From G965267335 sp965267335 (GTDB lineage: Bacteria > Bacteroidota > Bacteroidia > Cytophagales > JAAEPT01), in the NCBI GenBank assembly GCA_965267335.1, contig OZ253953.1, forward strand, positions 3,224,001-3,288,000: 64,000 bases of DNA, written 5' to 3'. The number at the start of each line of letters is the position of its first letter. Positions within the stretch are counted from its first letter, which is position 1. Below the pieces are notes generated by a model that had not been told where the DNA came from, made no database searches, and saw only the letters and a program-made list of their open reading frames with translations. Made by a program: the position numbers and the translations under genes. Of this stretch, positions 15,903 to 23,194 are shown piece after piece.

Positions 15903-16391
15903 TCAAATCTTAATATAGTTCACCGTCATCCCAACACGTTGATCAGACCAGCCTGTTGTTTCATCCTGGTTCATTTCCATACCAGTAGAGCTGGCTGCAT
16001 TTACTTTGGCGCTCCAGATTTCCAAATCACCTGATATCCAAGGCATCGTTGCGATAAAACGCTGAGAAGTTTCGTCAAATGTCCAGACCGCGTTATCGTC
16101 ATCATCTGTGCTTTCACTGCTGCTTCCCCAACCACCACCTGAAGAGTATTCAGTGTTGATAGAATAATTGAAAGACATATCTGAATCAATAAATAGGGTA
16201 TCATTGATCGAATAAGTTGAATCCCCATCATCATACTCATAATTATACACCCAGGTCCCGTGTAAGTCTGAAGACTTTACAGACGGCTCAGGATCATCTT
16301 CTTTTTTGCAAGAAGTGAAAACAACGAAAATACTTAAGGTAAATAATAGTGCCCACGCACTTTGACTGTTTGTTTGTTTTTGGTAGTTCAT
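15903..16391 (-). CDS. small lipoprotein of unknown function
   Basis: 162 residues with a lipoprotein signal peptide ending in VFTSC and a lysine/acid-rich linker (KKEDDPEPS). The mature part begins LHGTWVYNYEYDDGD, continues through an Asp/Ser-rich stretch (WGSSSESTDDDDNAVWTF), and reads like a lipocalin-like beta barrel in which a LxGTW motif opens the first strand. Such lipocalin-like lipoproteins are frequent and uncharacterised in Bacteroidota. It is the only protein gene between the PAS gene and the tRNA cluster, and a terminator follows it. I do not recognise a more specific family. Confidence 0.7.
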   Translation of the reverse strand: MNYQKQTNSQSAWALLFTLSIFVVFTSCKKEDDPEPSVKSSDLHGTWVYNYEYDDGDSTYSINDTLFIDSDMSFNYSINTEYSSGGGWGSSSESTDDDDNAVWTFDETSQRFIATMPWISGDLEIWSAKVNAASSTGMEMNQDETTGWSDQRVGMTVNYIKI

Positions 16392-16725
16392 ATCACTGTT
16401 ATTTGGTAAAAAAAATTGTACACATCAATAGCAATAGCAGCACCAACAGTTAGGAAAAACAAAATAAATCCTCCGTTGCGCTTCTAATGTATGATTATAT
16501 GTACTTCTAAAAGAAAAGGAAATGGTAAACAAGAAATTGTTTTTTACCACTGGTACAAACAAGGGGTTTTGCTAATCAAGGTTTAAAGAAGTTGATTCCC
16601 TAAGTACGTCCCATCCTATTTCATTCCAGTGATGAGAAACAAAGTCAATTTGTTGTGCCTAAGGAAATAAAATACAAAAAAAGCACCTCTCAATTAACCT
16701 AAACGGTGATTATTGAAACTCACAA

Positions 16726-16845
16726 GTGATTCCACCCCGTCCCTACGGGCCGGGCAGGTAGGACTCCCTGTCCGACCAACATCGTTGGGCGGAGAACCTG
16801 GAACCTACTGCTTAGAAAACTATTCTATACCGTTAAACATCAATT
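16726..16845 (-). pseudogene. decayed tRNA-Arg copy with a 57-base hairpin-rich insert
   Basis: The 3' end of tRNA-Arg (GTGATTCCACC on the plus strand, 16726-16736) and a 24-base block at 16794-16817 identical to 16914-16937 of the intact gene are both present. The 7 bases between them in the intact gene are replaced by 57 bases (16737-16793). These contain two hairpins: CCCGT/ACGGG, and TCCG..CCAAC/GTTGG..CGGA. The rest of the tRNA copy is too diverged to fold. A degenerate copy of the tRNA terminator precedes it around 16676-16690. Confidence 0.65.
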
Positions 16846-16861
16846 TCTCATACAGTTCAAT

Positions 16862-16895
16862 AAAAAAAAGCACCCCAATTTCTTGAAGTGCTTTT
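16862..16895 (-). terminator. terminator immediately after tRNA-Arg
   Basis: On the minus strand AAAAGCAC ... GTGCTTTT closes a short loop and is followed by further T residues. It begins 2 bases after the tRNA-Arg 3' end. Confidence 0.75.
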
Positions 16896-16896
16896 G

Positions 16897-16970
16897 TGAT
16901 TCCACCAGGACTCGAACCTGGAACCTACTGCTTAGAAGGCAGTTGCTCTATCCAGTTGAGCTATGGAACC
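16897..16970 (-). tRNA. tRNA-Arg (anticodon TCT)
   Basis: 74 bases without encoded CCA. The acceptor stem GGTTCCA pairs with TGGAATC (one G-T), discriminator A. Anticodon stem ACTGC/GCAGT with loop CTTCTAA gives TCT. The T-arm CCAGGTTCGAGTCCTGG is canonical. Last gene of the minus-strand tRNA cluster; a degenerate duplicate lies downstream at 16726-16845. Confidence 0.95.
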
Positions 16971-16994
16971 TTCAACTGAACTTATCAGTAACAG

Positions 16995-17018
16995 AAAAGT
17001 CAACCTTAGTTGACTTTT
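16995..17018 (-). terminator. terminator between the tRNA-Pro fragment and tRNA-Arg
   Basis: AAAAGTCAAC, 4-base loop, GTTGACTTTT: a perfect 10-bp stem whose minus-strand 3' arm ends in TTTT. It lies just past the truncated tRNA-Pro copy, so it likely ends the Ser-Pro transcript. Confidence 0.7.
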
Positions 17019-17025
17019 CAAAAAT

Positions 17026-17057
17026 TGTCGGGGCGGCAGGATTCGAACCTGCGGCCC
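17026..17057. repeat. direct repeat, distal copy (tRNA-Pro 3' end)
   Basis: 32 bases identical to 17329-17360 in the same orientation. Together they bracket the GIY-YIG frame like attachment sites of a tRNA-targeting element. Confidence 0.75.
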
Positions 17058-17080
17058 TCCCGCTCAAGCGGGATGCGCTA
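17026..17080 (-). pseudogene. truncated tRNA-Pro-like 3' fragment
   Basis: The 32 bases 17026-17057 are identical to 17329-17360, the 3' acceptor strand and T-arm of tRNA-Pro. After this the fragment keeps an anticodon-arm-like hairpin (CCCGC, TCAA, GCGGG on the plus strand) and the D-arm start GCGCTA. It then stops abruptly at the GIY-YIG frame, so there is no 5' acceptor strand. The hairpin does not give a normal 7-base anticodon loop. Confidence 0.7.
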
Positions 17081-17329
17081 GACACCGAAATGACCTATAT
17101 CCTCTAAATATCTTTGAATTCCTCTTTTCTTAATTATTCTTTCCTGCTTCACCGACTCAGACCTTGAATCAAATGACCTAGACCAAACCAACTCCCAAGG
17201 AATTCCTTTAGTTGTCCATTTACTTTGCCCACTGTTATGACGAACAATTCTATTTTCCAAATTGTTTGTCTGACCGCAATAGAACTTATTAATGGATGTA
17301 CTATACAATATGTATACAAAATATGAAAT
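17078..17329 (-). CDS. GIY-YIG nuclease domain reading frame (start codon unclear)
   Basis: About 83 residues covering a whole GIY-YIG domain of the small UPF0213/YhbQ-like type. The motif pair appears as VYILYS and FYCGQT, the conserved Arg in ENRIVRHNSG, and the catalytic Glu in KQERIIKK. There is no ATG, GTG or TTG before the motif. The frame runs straight into the tRNA-Pro gene, and the first plausible start is ATT at 17329, which touches the tRNA 3' end. Its TAG stop (17080-17078) lies inside the truncated tRNA-Pro copy. It is therefore framed on both sides by tRNA-Pro sequence. It may be an active mini-element, a gene with an unusual start, or a relic. Confidence 0.6.
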   Translation of the reverse strand: MSYFVYILYSTSINKFYCGQTNNLENRIVRHNSGQSKWTTKGIPWELVWSRSFDSRSESVKQERIIKKRGIQRYLEDIGHFGV

Positions 17330-17360
17330 GTCGGGGCGGCAGGATTCGAACCTGCGGCCC
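17329..17360. repeat. direct repeat, copy within intact tRNA-Pro
   Basis: 32 bases covering the T-arm and 3' acceptor strand of tRNA-Pro plus 2 flanking bases; identical to 17026-17057. Confidence 0.75.
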
Positions 17361-17405
17361 CCTGGTCCCAAACCAGGTGCGCTAACCGGACTGCGCCACG
17401 CCCCG
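17331..17405 (-). tRNA. tRNA-Pro (anticodon TGG)
   Basis: 75 bases without encoded CCA. Acceptor CGGGGCG pairs with CGCCCCG, discriminator A. Anticodon stem CCTGG/CCAGG with loop TTTGGGA gives TGG. T-arm GCAGGTTCGAATCCTGC is intact. It lies 50 bases downstream of tRNA-Ser on the same strand. Confidence 0.96.
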
Positions 17406-17455
17406 AACATAATAATATTTAACTTTCTTTAACCTGAACATCTTTCAAGTTCCTG

Positions 17456-17543
17456 TGGAGAGAGGGGGATTCGAACCCCCGGTACCCGGTTAGAGTACGG
17501 CAGTTTAGCAAACTGCTGGTTTCAGCCACTCACCCACCTCTCC
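17456..17543 (-). tRNA. tRNA-Ser (anticodon GCT)
   Basis: 88 bases with the long variable arm of class II tRNAs. Acceptor GGAGAGG pairs with TCTCTCC (one G-T). Anticodon stem GCAGT/ACTGC with loop TTGCTAA gives GCT. T-arm GGGGGTTCGAATCCCCC is canonical. The base in the discriminator position reads A, not the usual G for serine tRNAs. Its 5' end and upstream flank are duplicated at 17631-17712. Confidence 0.93.
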
Positions 17544-17599
17544 GTGAGTTCCTAACTCAATTTCTTTTTCATCAGCCTTACTTTCCTTCTGAAAGTAAT
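17518..17599. repeat. 82-bp direct repeat, copy 1 (tRNA-Ser 5' end plus upstream flank)
   Basis: Matches 17631-17712 over 82 bases with two mismatches, offset 113 bases. Covers the first 26 bases of tRNA-Ser and its upstream region. Confidence 0.85.
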
Positions 17600-17656
17600 G
17601 GATCGGCAGTTTATCCCGAGTACTCGGGATGGTTTCAGCCACTCACCCACCTCTCC
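17600..17656 (-). pseudogene. partial tRNA-Ser copy carrying an 18-bp palindrome
   Basis: Bases 17631-17656 repeat the 5' end of tRNA-Ser exactly (acceptor strand, D-arm). A short CGGCAGTTT piece of the anticodon arm is kept at 17604-17612. The anticodon loop is replaced by the perfect palindrome ATCCCGAGTACTCGGGAT (17613-17630). The variable arm, T-arm and 3' acceptor strand are missing. Confidence 0.65.
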
Positions 17657-17712
17657 GTGAGTTCCTAACTCAATTTCTTTTTCATTAGCCTTACCTTCCT
17701 TCTGAAAGTAAT
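17631..17712. repeat. 82-bp direct repeat, copy 2
   Basis: Second copy of 17518-17599 with two mismatches. It may carry a duplicate of the tRNA-Ser promoter region. Confidence 0.85.
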
Positions 17713-17877
17713 TGCAGCTGTTATTAGTTCACTGCCCTCTCTCAAAAAAGAGACGCAAATATAGCATTATCATTTATCAGAAACCAAACGATTTATTTAA
17801 AAAAATGGAAAGAGGTTATTACGAGAAGTTTTATCAATAAATGTTATTTTTCATATTGGTTATTTATAATTTTCAAC

Positions 17878-19056
17878 ATGAACGAAGTATTTATTATTGC
17901 ATTTGGCAGGACCCCCATCGGCTCGTTTGGGGGTGCGTTCAAAACTCTTTCTGCAACACAACTTGGTGCTCAGGCCATTAGAGGTACTATTGAAAAATTC
18001 AACATCAACAAAAGTGATATTGACGAGGTATTGATGGGCAATGTACTATCAGCTAACCTGGGACAAGCTCCGGCCAAGCAAGCCGCTATTTATGCCGGTA
18101 TTAGTGAAAGTGTTCCTACTACGACTATCAACAAGGTCTGTTCATCAGGTATGAAAGCCCTAACCATTGGAGCCCAATCAATCCTTGCTGGTGATAATCA
18201 CCTCGTTGTTACTGGTGGCATGGAAAATATGTCATCCGTTCCATATTACCTTGACGGAGCCAGATCCGGTTATCGACTTGGCCACAAAACTGCAATTGAT
18301 GGACTCATTAAGGACGGATTGACAGACGTCTATAATGACTACCACATGGGAAATGCTGCAGAACTTTGTGCAAGCGAATGCGGAATTTCACGAGAAGAGC
18401 AGGATAAATTTGCAATTGAATCTTATAAGCGTTCTCAAGCAGCCTGGGAAAATGGCAATTTTCAAAACGAGATCATTCCTGTTGAAGTTCCTCAGCGAAA
18501 AGGTGAGCCTGTCATTGTAGATACCGATGAAGAATTCACCAATGTGGACTTTGATAAACTACCCTCCCTACGTCCTGTTTTTCAAAAAGATGGCACAGTG
18601 ACCGCAGCTAATGCTTCAACCTTAAATGATGGGGCGGCCTGCATTGTTCTGGCTTCAGGAGAATATGTTAAAAACAACAACATAACTCCTCTGGCAAAGA
18701 TCCTATCCTATGCTGATGCCTCTCAAAAACCGGAGTGGTTTACAACTGCCCCGGCTAAAGCACTACCCTTGGCGATACAGAAGTCAGGACTCTCCACTTC
18801 CGATATTGGGCTCTATGAAATCAATGAAGCTTTTTCGGTAGTGAGTCTGGCCAATATGCAGCAACTAAAACTTAACCCCGACATTGTCAATGTACATGGT
18901 GGGGCTGTCAGCCTCGGTCACCCACTCGGTTGCTCAGGCTCTCGAGTTGTGGTAACACTTTTAAACGCCATGCTACAAAGGGATGTGCAATACGGTGCTG
19001 CCGGTATTTGTAACGGTGGTGGTGGGGCAACGGCTGTGATAATTCAAAAATTATAA
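17878..19056 (+). CDS. acetyl-CoA C-acetyltransferase (thiolase)
   Basis: Condenses two acetyl-CoA or cleaves acetoacetyl-CoA. At 392 residues it has family length. The acyl-accepting Cys88 lies in NKVCSSGMKA. The other active-site motifs are INEAFSVV, GGAVSLGHPLGCSGSR (catalytic His) and GICNGGGGATA (second Cys). The biosynthetic/degradative short-chain type (AtoB/PhaA-like) is favoured over the long-chain FadA type by length and motif detail. It stands alone before the YwqK-repeat gene. Acetoacetate made by HMG-CoA lyase (gene at 49374) could feed it, though the genes are far apart. Confidence 0.93.
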   Translation: MNEVFIIAFGRTPIGSFGGAFKTLSATQLGAQAIRGTIEKFNINKSDIDEVLMGNVLSANLGQAPAKQAAIYAGISESVPTTTINKVCSSGMKALTIGAQSILAGDNHLVVTGGMENMSSVPYYLDGARSGYRLGHKTAIDGLIKDGLTDVYNDYHMGNAAELCASECGISREEQDKFAIESYKRSQAAWENGNFQNEIIPVEVPQRKGEPVIVDTDEEFTNVDFDKLPSLRPVFQKDGTVTAANASTLNDGAACIVLASGEYVKNNNITPLAKILSYADASQKPEWFTTAPAKALPLAIQKSGLSTSDIGLYEINEAFSVVSLANMQQLKLNPDIVNVHGGAVSLGHPLGCSGSRVVVTLLNAMLQRDVQYGAAGICNGGGGATAVIIQKL

Positions 19057-19110
19057 TAAATTCACACCTCCCTACGTTGATAGTTAGTTGTGTTATGTGA
19101 AAATTGTGTT

Positions 19111-20799
19111 ATGTACAGAAAGGTTACGCTCCTCTTCTTAATAGTACTGTATTCAGGCTATTCAAGTGCTCAAAAGATATTTACCGTCCGCTCCTTCTAC
19201 CCCCAGTACAAAGACTCTGTGAGTGGCAAATTCTTTCCTAATCCTCCAATTCTCAAAGAAGAATATCAGGCTTATAAGAACGATGACGGAGATACCATTA
19301 AACATGGAAAATATGAGTTTCGCTATGAATTCAATAACTATTTACCCAAAAGAACAGGCTCTTACTCCCATGGAATGAAGCATGGTCTGTTTAAAGACTT
19401 TTTTGAAAACCGCAGAATCAAATGGGTACGCACCTATGTAAAGAACTCTCCTGACGGACGAGAGATCACTTACATGAATGATGGTGAACCGATCTCAAAT
19501 ACCTACTACTTTAACGAATTTAACACGGATAGCACCAAAGCTCTCAGAACCAAAATCAAACAATACTATCCAAGTGGCGAATTAGAAGGTGAGGCACTTA
19601 TGATCGAAGGAAAGTTCGACTCTGTCTATACAGAATATTATAAGAATGGAGAAGTAAGAAAAACTACTCCCTACACAAAAGGAGTTATAAATGGAACCGT
19701 AGAAGCATTCAGCAATCAAGGAATACTTTTACAGAGGGCGGAATATTCAAACGGACAAATTACCGGTGAGGTACAAACATTTTACCCTACCGGCCAGAAA
19801 AAAAGCACTTGTAATTTTATCGATGGTAAGCAAAATGGCACACTAACCGAGTACTACCCAAATGGTAATATAAAAAGCGAGACTGGATTCCACCTCGACA
19901 CACTACATGGGCCGAGTAATTTCTACTTTGAAGACGGCACTCCTAAAACAACGTCTGAATACAACCATGGCCGCCTACACAATGAACTAAAAACCTTCTA
20001 TCCAAATGGTCAGCTGGAAACAGTTTGTAACTACAACAACGGATATAGAAACGGTCCTTATAAAAAGTATTATAAGTCGGGTAAGCTTATGGGAGAAGGT
20101 CAATACATTAAAGGAAAAATGGAAGGAACGTCTAATACGTTCTATGAATCCGGTAAAAAGAAAATGCAAATGCAGTTTAAATACGGGGTTCAACAAGGGT
20201 TTGAAACAGCTTACTATGAAAATGGAAACAAGGAGTACACAAAGCAATATATAGGCGGCAAACCTAATGGCAAATCAACTTATTACCACGAGAATGGGGT
20301 GGTTAGTAAAACAGAAGTGTACAATGCCAATAAAAGGCTACGCCACACTACTGAGTTCTACGATAACGGAAAGAAAAAGGCAGTTCAGCATCATTACAAC
20401 AAACCTAAGACTACTCATTGGATCAAAGTCGGTCAATGGATGGAATATTACCCAAACAAGAAGAAAAAGCTCAAGGAATATTATCGCTCTGGCAAACTTT
20501 ATGGTGAACGCTTACTCTATCATGAAAATGGAAAAATCGCTGAACGACAAAATTATGTGGCGAATACAAAAACCGGGGTTTGGATGACCTACTTTGAAAA
20601 TGGCAAAATCAAAAGCAAGATACCTTATAGTAAAAACAAGATGCATGGACAGGCAACCTACTACCATAAAACCGGAAAATTATCTGAGTCTGGTAAATAC
20701 TATATGGACAAAAAACATGGAGATTGGAAAATATATGACAAGACTGGTAAGCTAATAGAAACTCAAAAATACAAACGTGGAAAACTAATTAACCCGTGA
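19111..20799 (+). CDS. secreted YwqK/MORN-like repeat protein
   Basis: 562 residues from the ATG at 19111 (an upstream GTG at 19090 would only lengthen the N-terminus). A signal peptide (MYRKVTLLFLIVLYSGYSSAQ) precedes at least 18 tandem units of about 22-25 residues with the pattern YYxNGxxxxxxxYxxGxxxG, for example EYYPNGNIKSETGFHLDTLH. These are the YwqK-type repeats often annotated as toxin-antitoxin antitoxin component, a name not supported by this context: no toxin partner is present. The units form an extended beta solenoid that probably binds a surface partner. Rapid unit gain and loss is expected. Confidence 0.82.
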   Translation: MYRKVTLLFLIVLYSGYSSAQKIFTVRSFYPQYKDSVSGKFFPNPPILKEEYQAYKNDDGDTIKHGKYEFRYEFNNYLPKRTGSYSHGMKHGLFKDFFENRRIKWVRTYVKNSPDGREITYMNDGEPISNTYYFNEFNTDSTKALRTKIKQYYPSGELEGEALMIEGKFDSVYTEYYKNGEVRKTTPYTKGVINGTVEAFSNQGILLQRAEYSNGQITGEVQTFYPTGQKKSTCNFIDGKQNGTLTEYYPNGNIKSETGFHLDTLHGPSNFYFEDGTPKTTSEYNHGRLHNELKTFYPNGQLETVCNYNNGYRNGPYKKYYKSGKLMGEGQYIKGKMEGTSNTFYESGKKKMQMQFKYGVQQGFETAYYENGNKEYTKQYIGGKPNGKSTYYHENGVVSKTEVYNANKRLRHTTEFYDNGKKKAVQHHYNKPKTTHWIKVGQWMEYYPNKKKKLKEYYRSGKLYGERLLYHENGKIAERQNYVANTKTGVWMTYFENGKIKSKIPYSKNKMHGQATYYHKTGKLSESGKYYMDKKHGDWKIYDKTGKLIETQKYKRGKLINP

Positions 20800-20862
20800 G
20801 GATAAAAATGTTGGTATAACTGGCCCCTTCATACTAATTTTACCATTCGAAACAACAAAGCA

Positions 20863-21798
20863 ATGGGGAGTCCAGAACAGAAAGAACTTAACTTCAGCAA
20901 TTCAACCGGAGTATATCACGGCAAAGTCAGAGATGTATACTACTTTAATGACAAGTTAGCAATGGTCGTATCAGACCGAATCTCAGCCTTTGATGTAATC
21001 CTACCCCGCCCTATCCCGTACAAAGGTCAGGTACTCAATCAAATTGCAGCACGAAATCTTAAAGCCACTGAGGACATTGTCCCGAACTGGCTCCTTTCAA
21101 CACCTTCCCCTAGAGTATCCGTTGGACTTGCTTGCAAGCCGTACCCAGTAGAAATGGTAATTAGAGGTTATTTGTCAGGTCACGCATGGCGCGTTTATAA
21201 TTCTGGATTGCGGCAGTTGTGTGGAGTCACATTGCCAGAAGGGCTAAAAGAAAACGACAAACTCCCCCAGCCAATCATAACCCCTACGACCAAGGCTATG
21301 GAAGGACATGATGAGGACATTAGTCGAGAAGAAATAATAAAACAGGGCCTTGTGACTGAGTCTGAATACCTGAAACTAGAGGAATATACACGAAAGCTCT
21401 TCCAAAGAGGCACAGAAATAGCAAGAGAACAAGGACTGATTCTTGTCGATACTAAATATGAATTCGGGAAAATTAATGACAAAATTTACTTGATCGATGA
21501 AATTCACACCCCGGATTCCTCGAGATATTTCTACCTGGATAGTTATGATGACCTTCAGGCGAAGGGTGAAAAGCAACGACAACTTTCAAAGGAATTTGTA
21601 CGAGAGTGGTTGATGGAAAACGGCTTCCAGGGAAAAGATGGGCAACAAGTTCCAGAGATGACAGATGACGTTCTTTCTATGATTTCCAGTCGCTATATAG
21701 AGCTCTATGAGAAGTTCACCGGGGAAAAATTTTCGAAACCAGAACAACCAGAAACTGAAGAAGATATCATAGAATCAGTACAAAAAGCATTAAATTAA
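20863..21798 (+). CDS. purC: phosphoribosylaminoimidazole-succinocarboxamide synthase
   Basis: Purine pathway enzyme joining CAIR and aspartate to SAICAR with ATP. 311 residues, the longer eukaryote/Bacteroidota form. Motifs: GKVRDVYYFNDKLAMVVSDRISAFDVILPRPIPYKG at the N-terminus, VEMVIRGYLSGHAWR, ITPTTKAMEGHDEDIS, and LVDTKYEFG with LIDEIHTPDSSRY. No other pur gene is adjacent. It may be co-transcribed with the STAS gene that starts 88 bases downstream, but no clear signal shows this. Confidence 0.96.
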   Translation: MGSPEQKELNFSNSTGVYHGKVRDVYYFNDKLAMVVSDRISAFDVILPRPIPYKGQVLNQIAARNLKATEDIVPNWLLSTPSPRVSVGLACKPYPVEMVIRGYLSGHAWRVYNSGLRQLCGVTLPEGLKENDKLPQPIITPTTKAMEGHDEDISREEIIKQGLVTESEYLKLEEYTRKLFQRGTEIAREQGLILVDTKYEFGKINDKIYLIDEIHTPDSSRYFYLDSYDDLQAKGEKQRQLSKEFVREWLMENGFQGKDGQQVPEMTDDVLSMISSRYIELYEKFTGEKFSKPEQPETEEDIIESVQKALN

Positions 21799-21886
21799 AG
21801 TAAGACAACCTCACATTAGTTTACATAATTTGTAATTAATTACTATTTTAGACTTTGAATTACCTTAAAAATATAATTGGGCTGGC

Positions 21887-22270
21887 ATGAAATACTCAGT
21901 AGAGAAACAAGAAAAGTATCTTCACTTACAACTTAAAGAGGATAAATTAGATTCCATAATTGCTCCTGACCTTAAGTCTGAGTTCGTCAAACTAAATGCT
22001 GAGGGTGTAAAGAACATCATTCTTGATATGTCTCATGTGAAGTATGTTGATTCTTCGGGGTTGAGCTCAATTCTTGTTGCCAACAGGCTTTGTGACAATG
22101 CAGGAGGCTCTCTTGTACTGGCTGCCGTAGGCGACCACGTAATGAAACTAATAAGCATATCTCAACTTGATTCTATTCTTACAGTATTACCAACCCTTGA
22201 AGAGGCTGTTGATCATATTTTTATGAATGAGTTAGAAGGCGATTTAAAAAATGAGGAGTCAGAAGATTGA
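21887..22270 (+). CDS. STAS domain protein (anti-sigma factor antagonist-like)
   Basis: A 127-residue single STAS domain, the fold of SpoIIAA/RsbV proteins that are switched by serine phosphorylation and capture a partner kinase. The phosphorylatable site is present in LDMSHVKYVDSSGLSSILVANRL. The acidic tail (ELEGDLKNEESED) is unusual. No partner kinase/anti-sigma factor or phosphatase gene is nearby. The RNase Z gene begins 6 bases after its stop, so the two are likely one transcript; that STAS-rnz pairing is the only context clue. Confidence 0.88.
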   Translation: MKYSVEKQEKYLHLQLKEDKLDSIIAPDLKSEFVKLNAEGVKNIILDMSHVKYVDSSGLSSILVANRLCDNAGGSLVLAAVGDHVMKLISISQLDSILTVLPTLEEAVDHIFMNELEGDLKNEESED

Positions 22271-22276
22271 TTTTGA

Positions 22277-23194
22277 TTGACCTTCGTTGTTAAAATATTA
22301 GGTTCCAACTCTGCAGTTCCTGCCTTTGATAGAAATCATACATCCCAAATAGTACAGGTCAACAATAAGTACATCCTTATTGATTGTGGAGAAGGTACGC
22401 AGTTGCAAATGGCCAAGTACAAGGTCAAATATAGTAAGATCGACTACATTCTTATCTCCCATTTACATGGTGATCATTACCTAGGTCTCATGGGACTTCT
22501 TTTCACCTTCCACCTTTATGGCAGAACGAAGCCATTGACGGTATATGGCCCCAAGGGACTGGATGAAATCATCCTTACCCAACTAAAGCACTCCCAATCC
22601 ATTCTCAATTACAAAATCGACTTCATACAAACCGACCCCAATCAACCACAACTCATCTTTGAAAATCAATCTTTCACAATCAAAAGCTTCCCTTTAAAAC
22701 ACAGGATTCCATGTACAGGATTTCTTATAAAGGAAAAGCAAAAAAAGAGACGCATTGACTCAGATAAGATCCCTGAAGGTTTTACCAACGAACAACTGGC
22801 ATTAATAAAAAAGGGAGAAGATATTATAGATGAATCGGGGCGTATAGTAATTAAGAATAAGGACATCACTAAACCACCCAAAAAGTCCAGATCTTACGCC
22901 TATTGTTCTGACACGAAATACGATGAAGATATCATTCCATTCATTAAGCAAGTTGACCTCTTGTATCACGAGAGTACTTTCATGAAAGATCTTGAGGAGC
23001 GTGCTCAACTGACCTTTCACTCCACAGCGCAACAGGCGGCAACCATTGCAAAAAAAGCAAAAGTCAAAAAACTACTTCTCGGACATTTTTCATCGCGCTA
23101 TCGCCAATTGGAGCCATTACTTAATGAAGCGAAAAGTGTTTTTAGTGAAACAGAACTGGCAATTGAAGGGCAAAAATTTGAAATTAACTGTTAG
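22277..23194 (+). CDS. rnz: ribonuclease Z
   Basis: Zinc endonuclease that trims tRNA 3' ends, relevant because the tRNA genes of this window encode no CCA. 305 residues of metallo-beta-lactamase fold: LGSNSAVPAFDRN opening, metal motif SHLHGDHYLGLMG, the exosite arm around residues 140-185, CSDTKYDE, and LGHFSSRY with the final His. The start is TTG at 22277, since no ATG precedes the conserved first strand. It overlaps the convergent methyltransferase gene by 11 bases at the 3' ends. Confidence 0.94.
   Translation: MTFVVKILGSNSAVPAFDRNHTSQIVQVNNKYILIDCGEGTQLQMAKYKVKYSKIDYILISHLHGDHYLGLMGLLFTFHLYGRTKPLTVYGPKGLDEIILTQLKHSQSILNYKIDFIQTDPNQPQLIFENQSFTIKSFPLKHRIPCTGFLIKEKQKKRRIDSDKIPEGFTNEQLALIKKGEDIIDESGRIVIKNKDITKPPKKSRSYAYCSDTKYDEDIIPFIKQVDLLYHESTFMKDLEERAQLTFHSTAQQAATIAKKAKVKKLLLGHFSSRYRQLEPLLNEAKSVFSETELAIEGQKFEINC

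Larger units (their letters stand above)
16392..16896. other. 505-bp region without protein genes, holding a decayed tRNA-Arg copy
   Basis: Contains the presumed promoter of the small lipoprotein gene (16392-16560), then a degenerate duplicate of the tRNA-Arg gene together with its terminator (about 16672-16845), then the terminator of the intact tRNA-Arg (16862-16895). Confidence 0.6.
17544..17877. other. 334-bp region between tRNA-Ser and the thiolase gene
   Basis: Holds the duplicated upstream flank and 5' end of tRNA-Ser, an 18-bp palindrome, and AT-rich DNA (17740-17877) that must contain the promoters of the tRNA cluster and of the thiolase gene. No other gene is recognised. Confidence 0.6.

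Noticed and set aside
17330..17410. N-terminal extension of the GIY-YIG frame through tRNA-Pro (about 27 residues).
   Set aside because: This stretch is the intact tRNA-Pro gene read in one frame; its residues do not belong to the nuclease domain.
16700..17720. Possible CRISPR array or integron because of the closely spaced repeats.
   Set aside because: The repeats are tRNA fragments of different identity, with irregular spacing and no cas or integrase genes.
19111..20799. Reading the YwqK-repeat protein as the antitoxin of a toxin-antitoxin pair.
   Set aside because: It is far larger than antitoxins, has a signal peptide, and neither neighbour (thiolase, purC) is a toxin.
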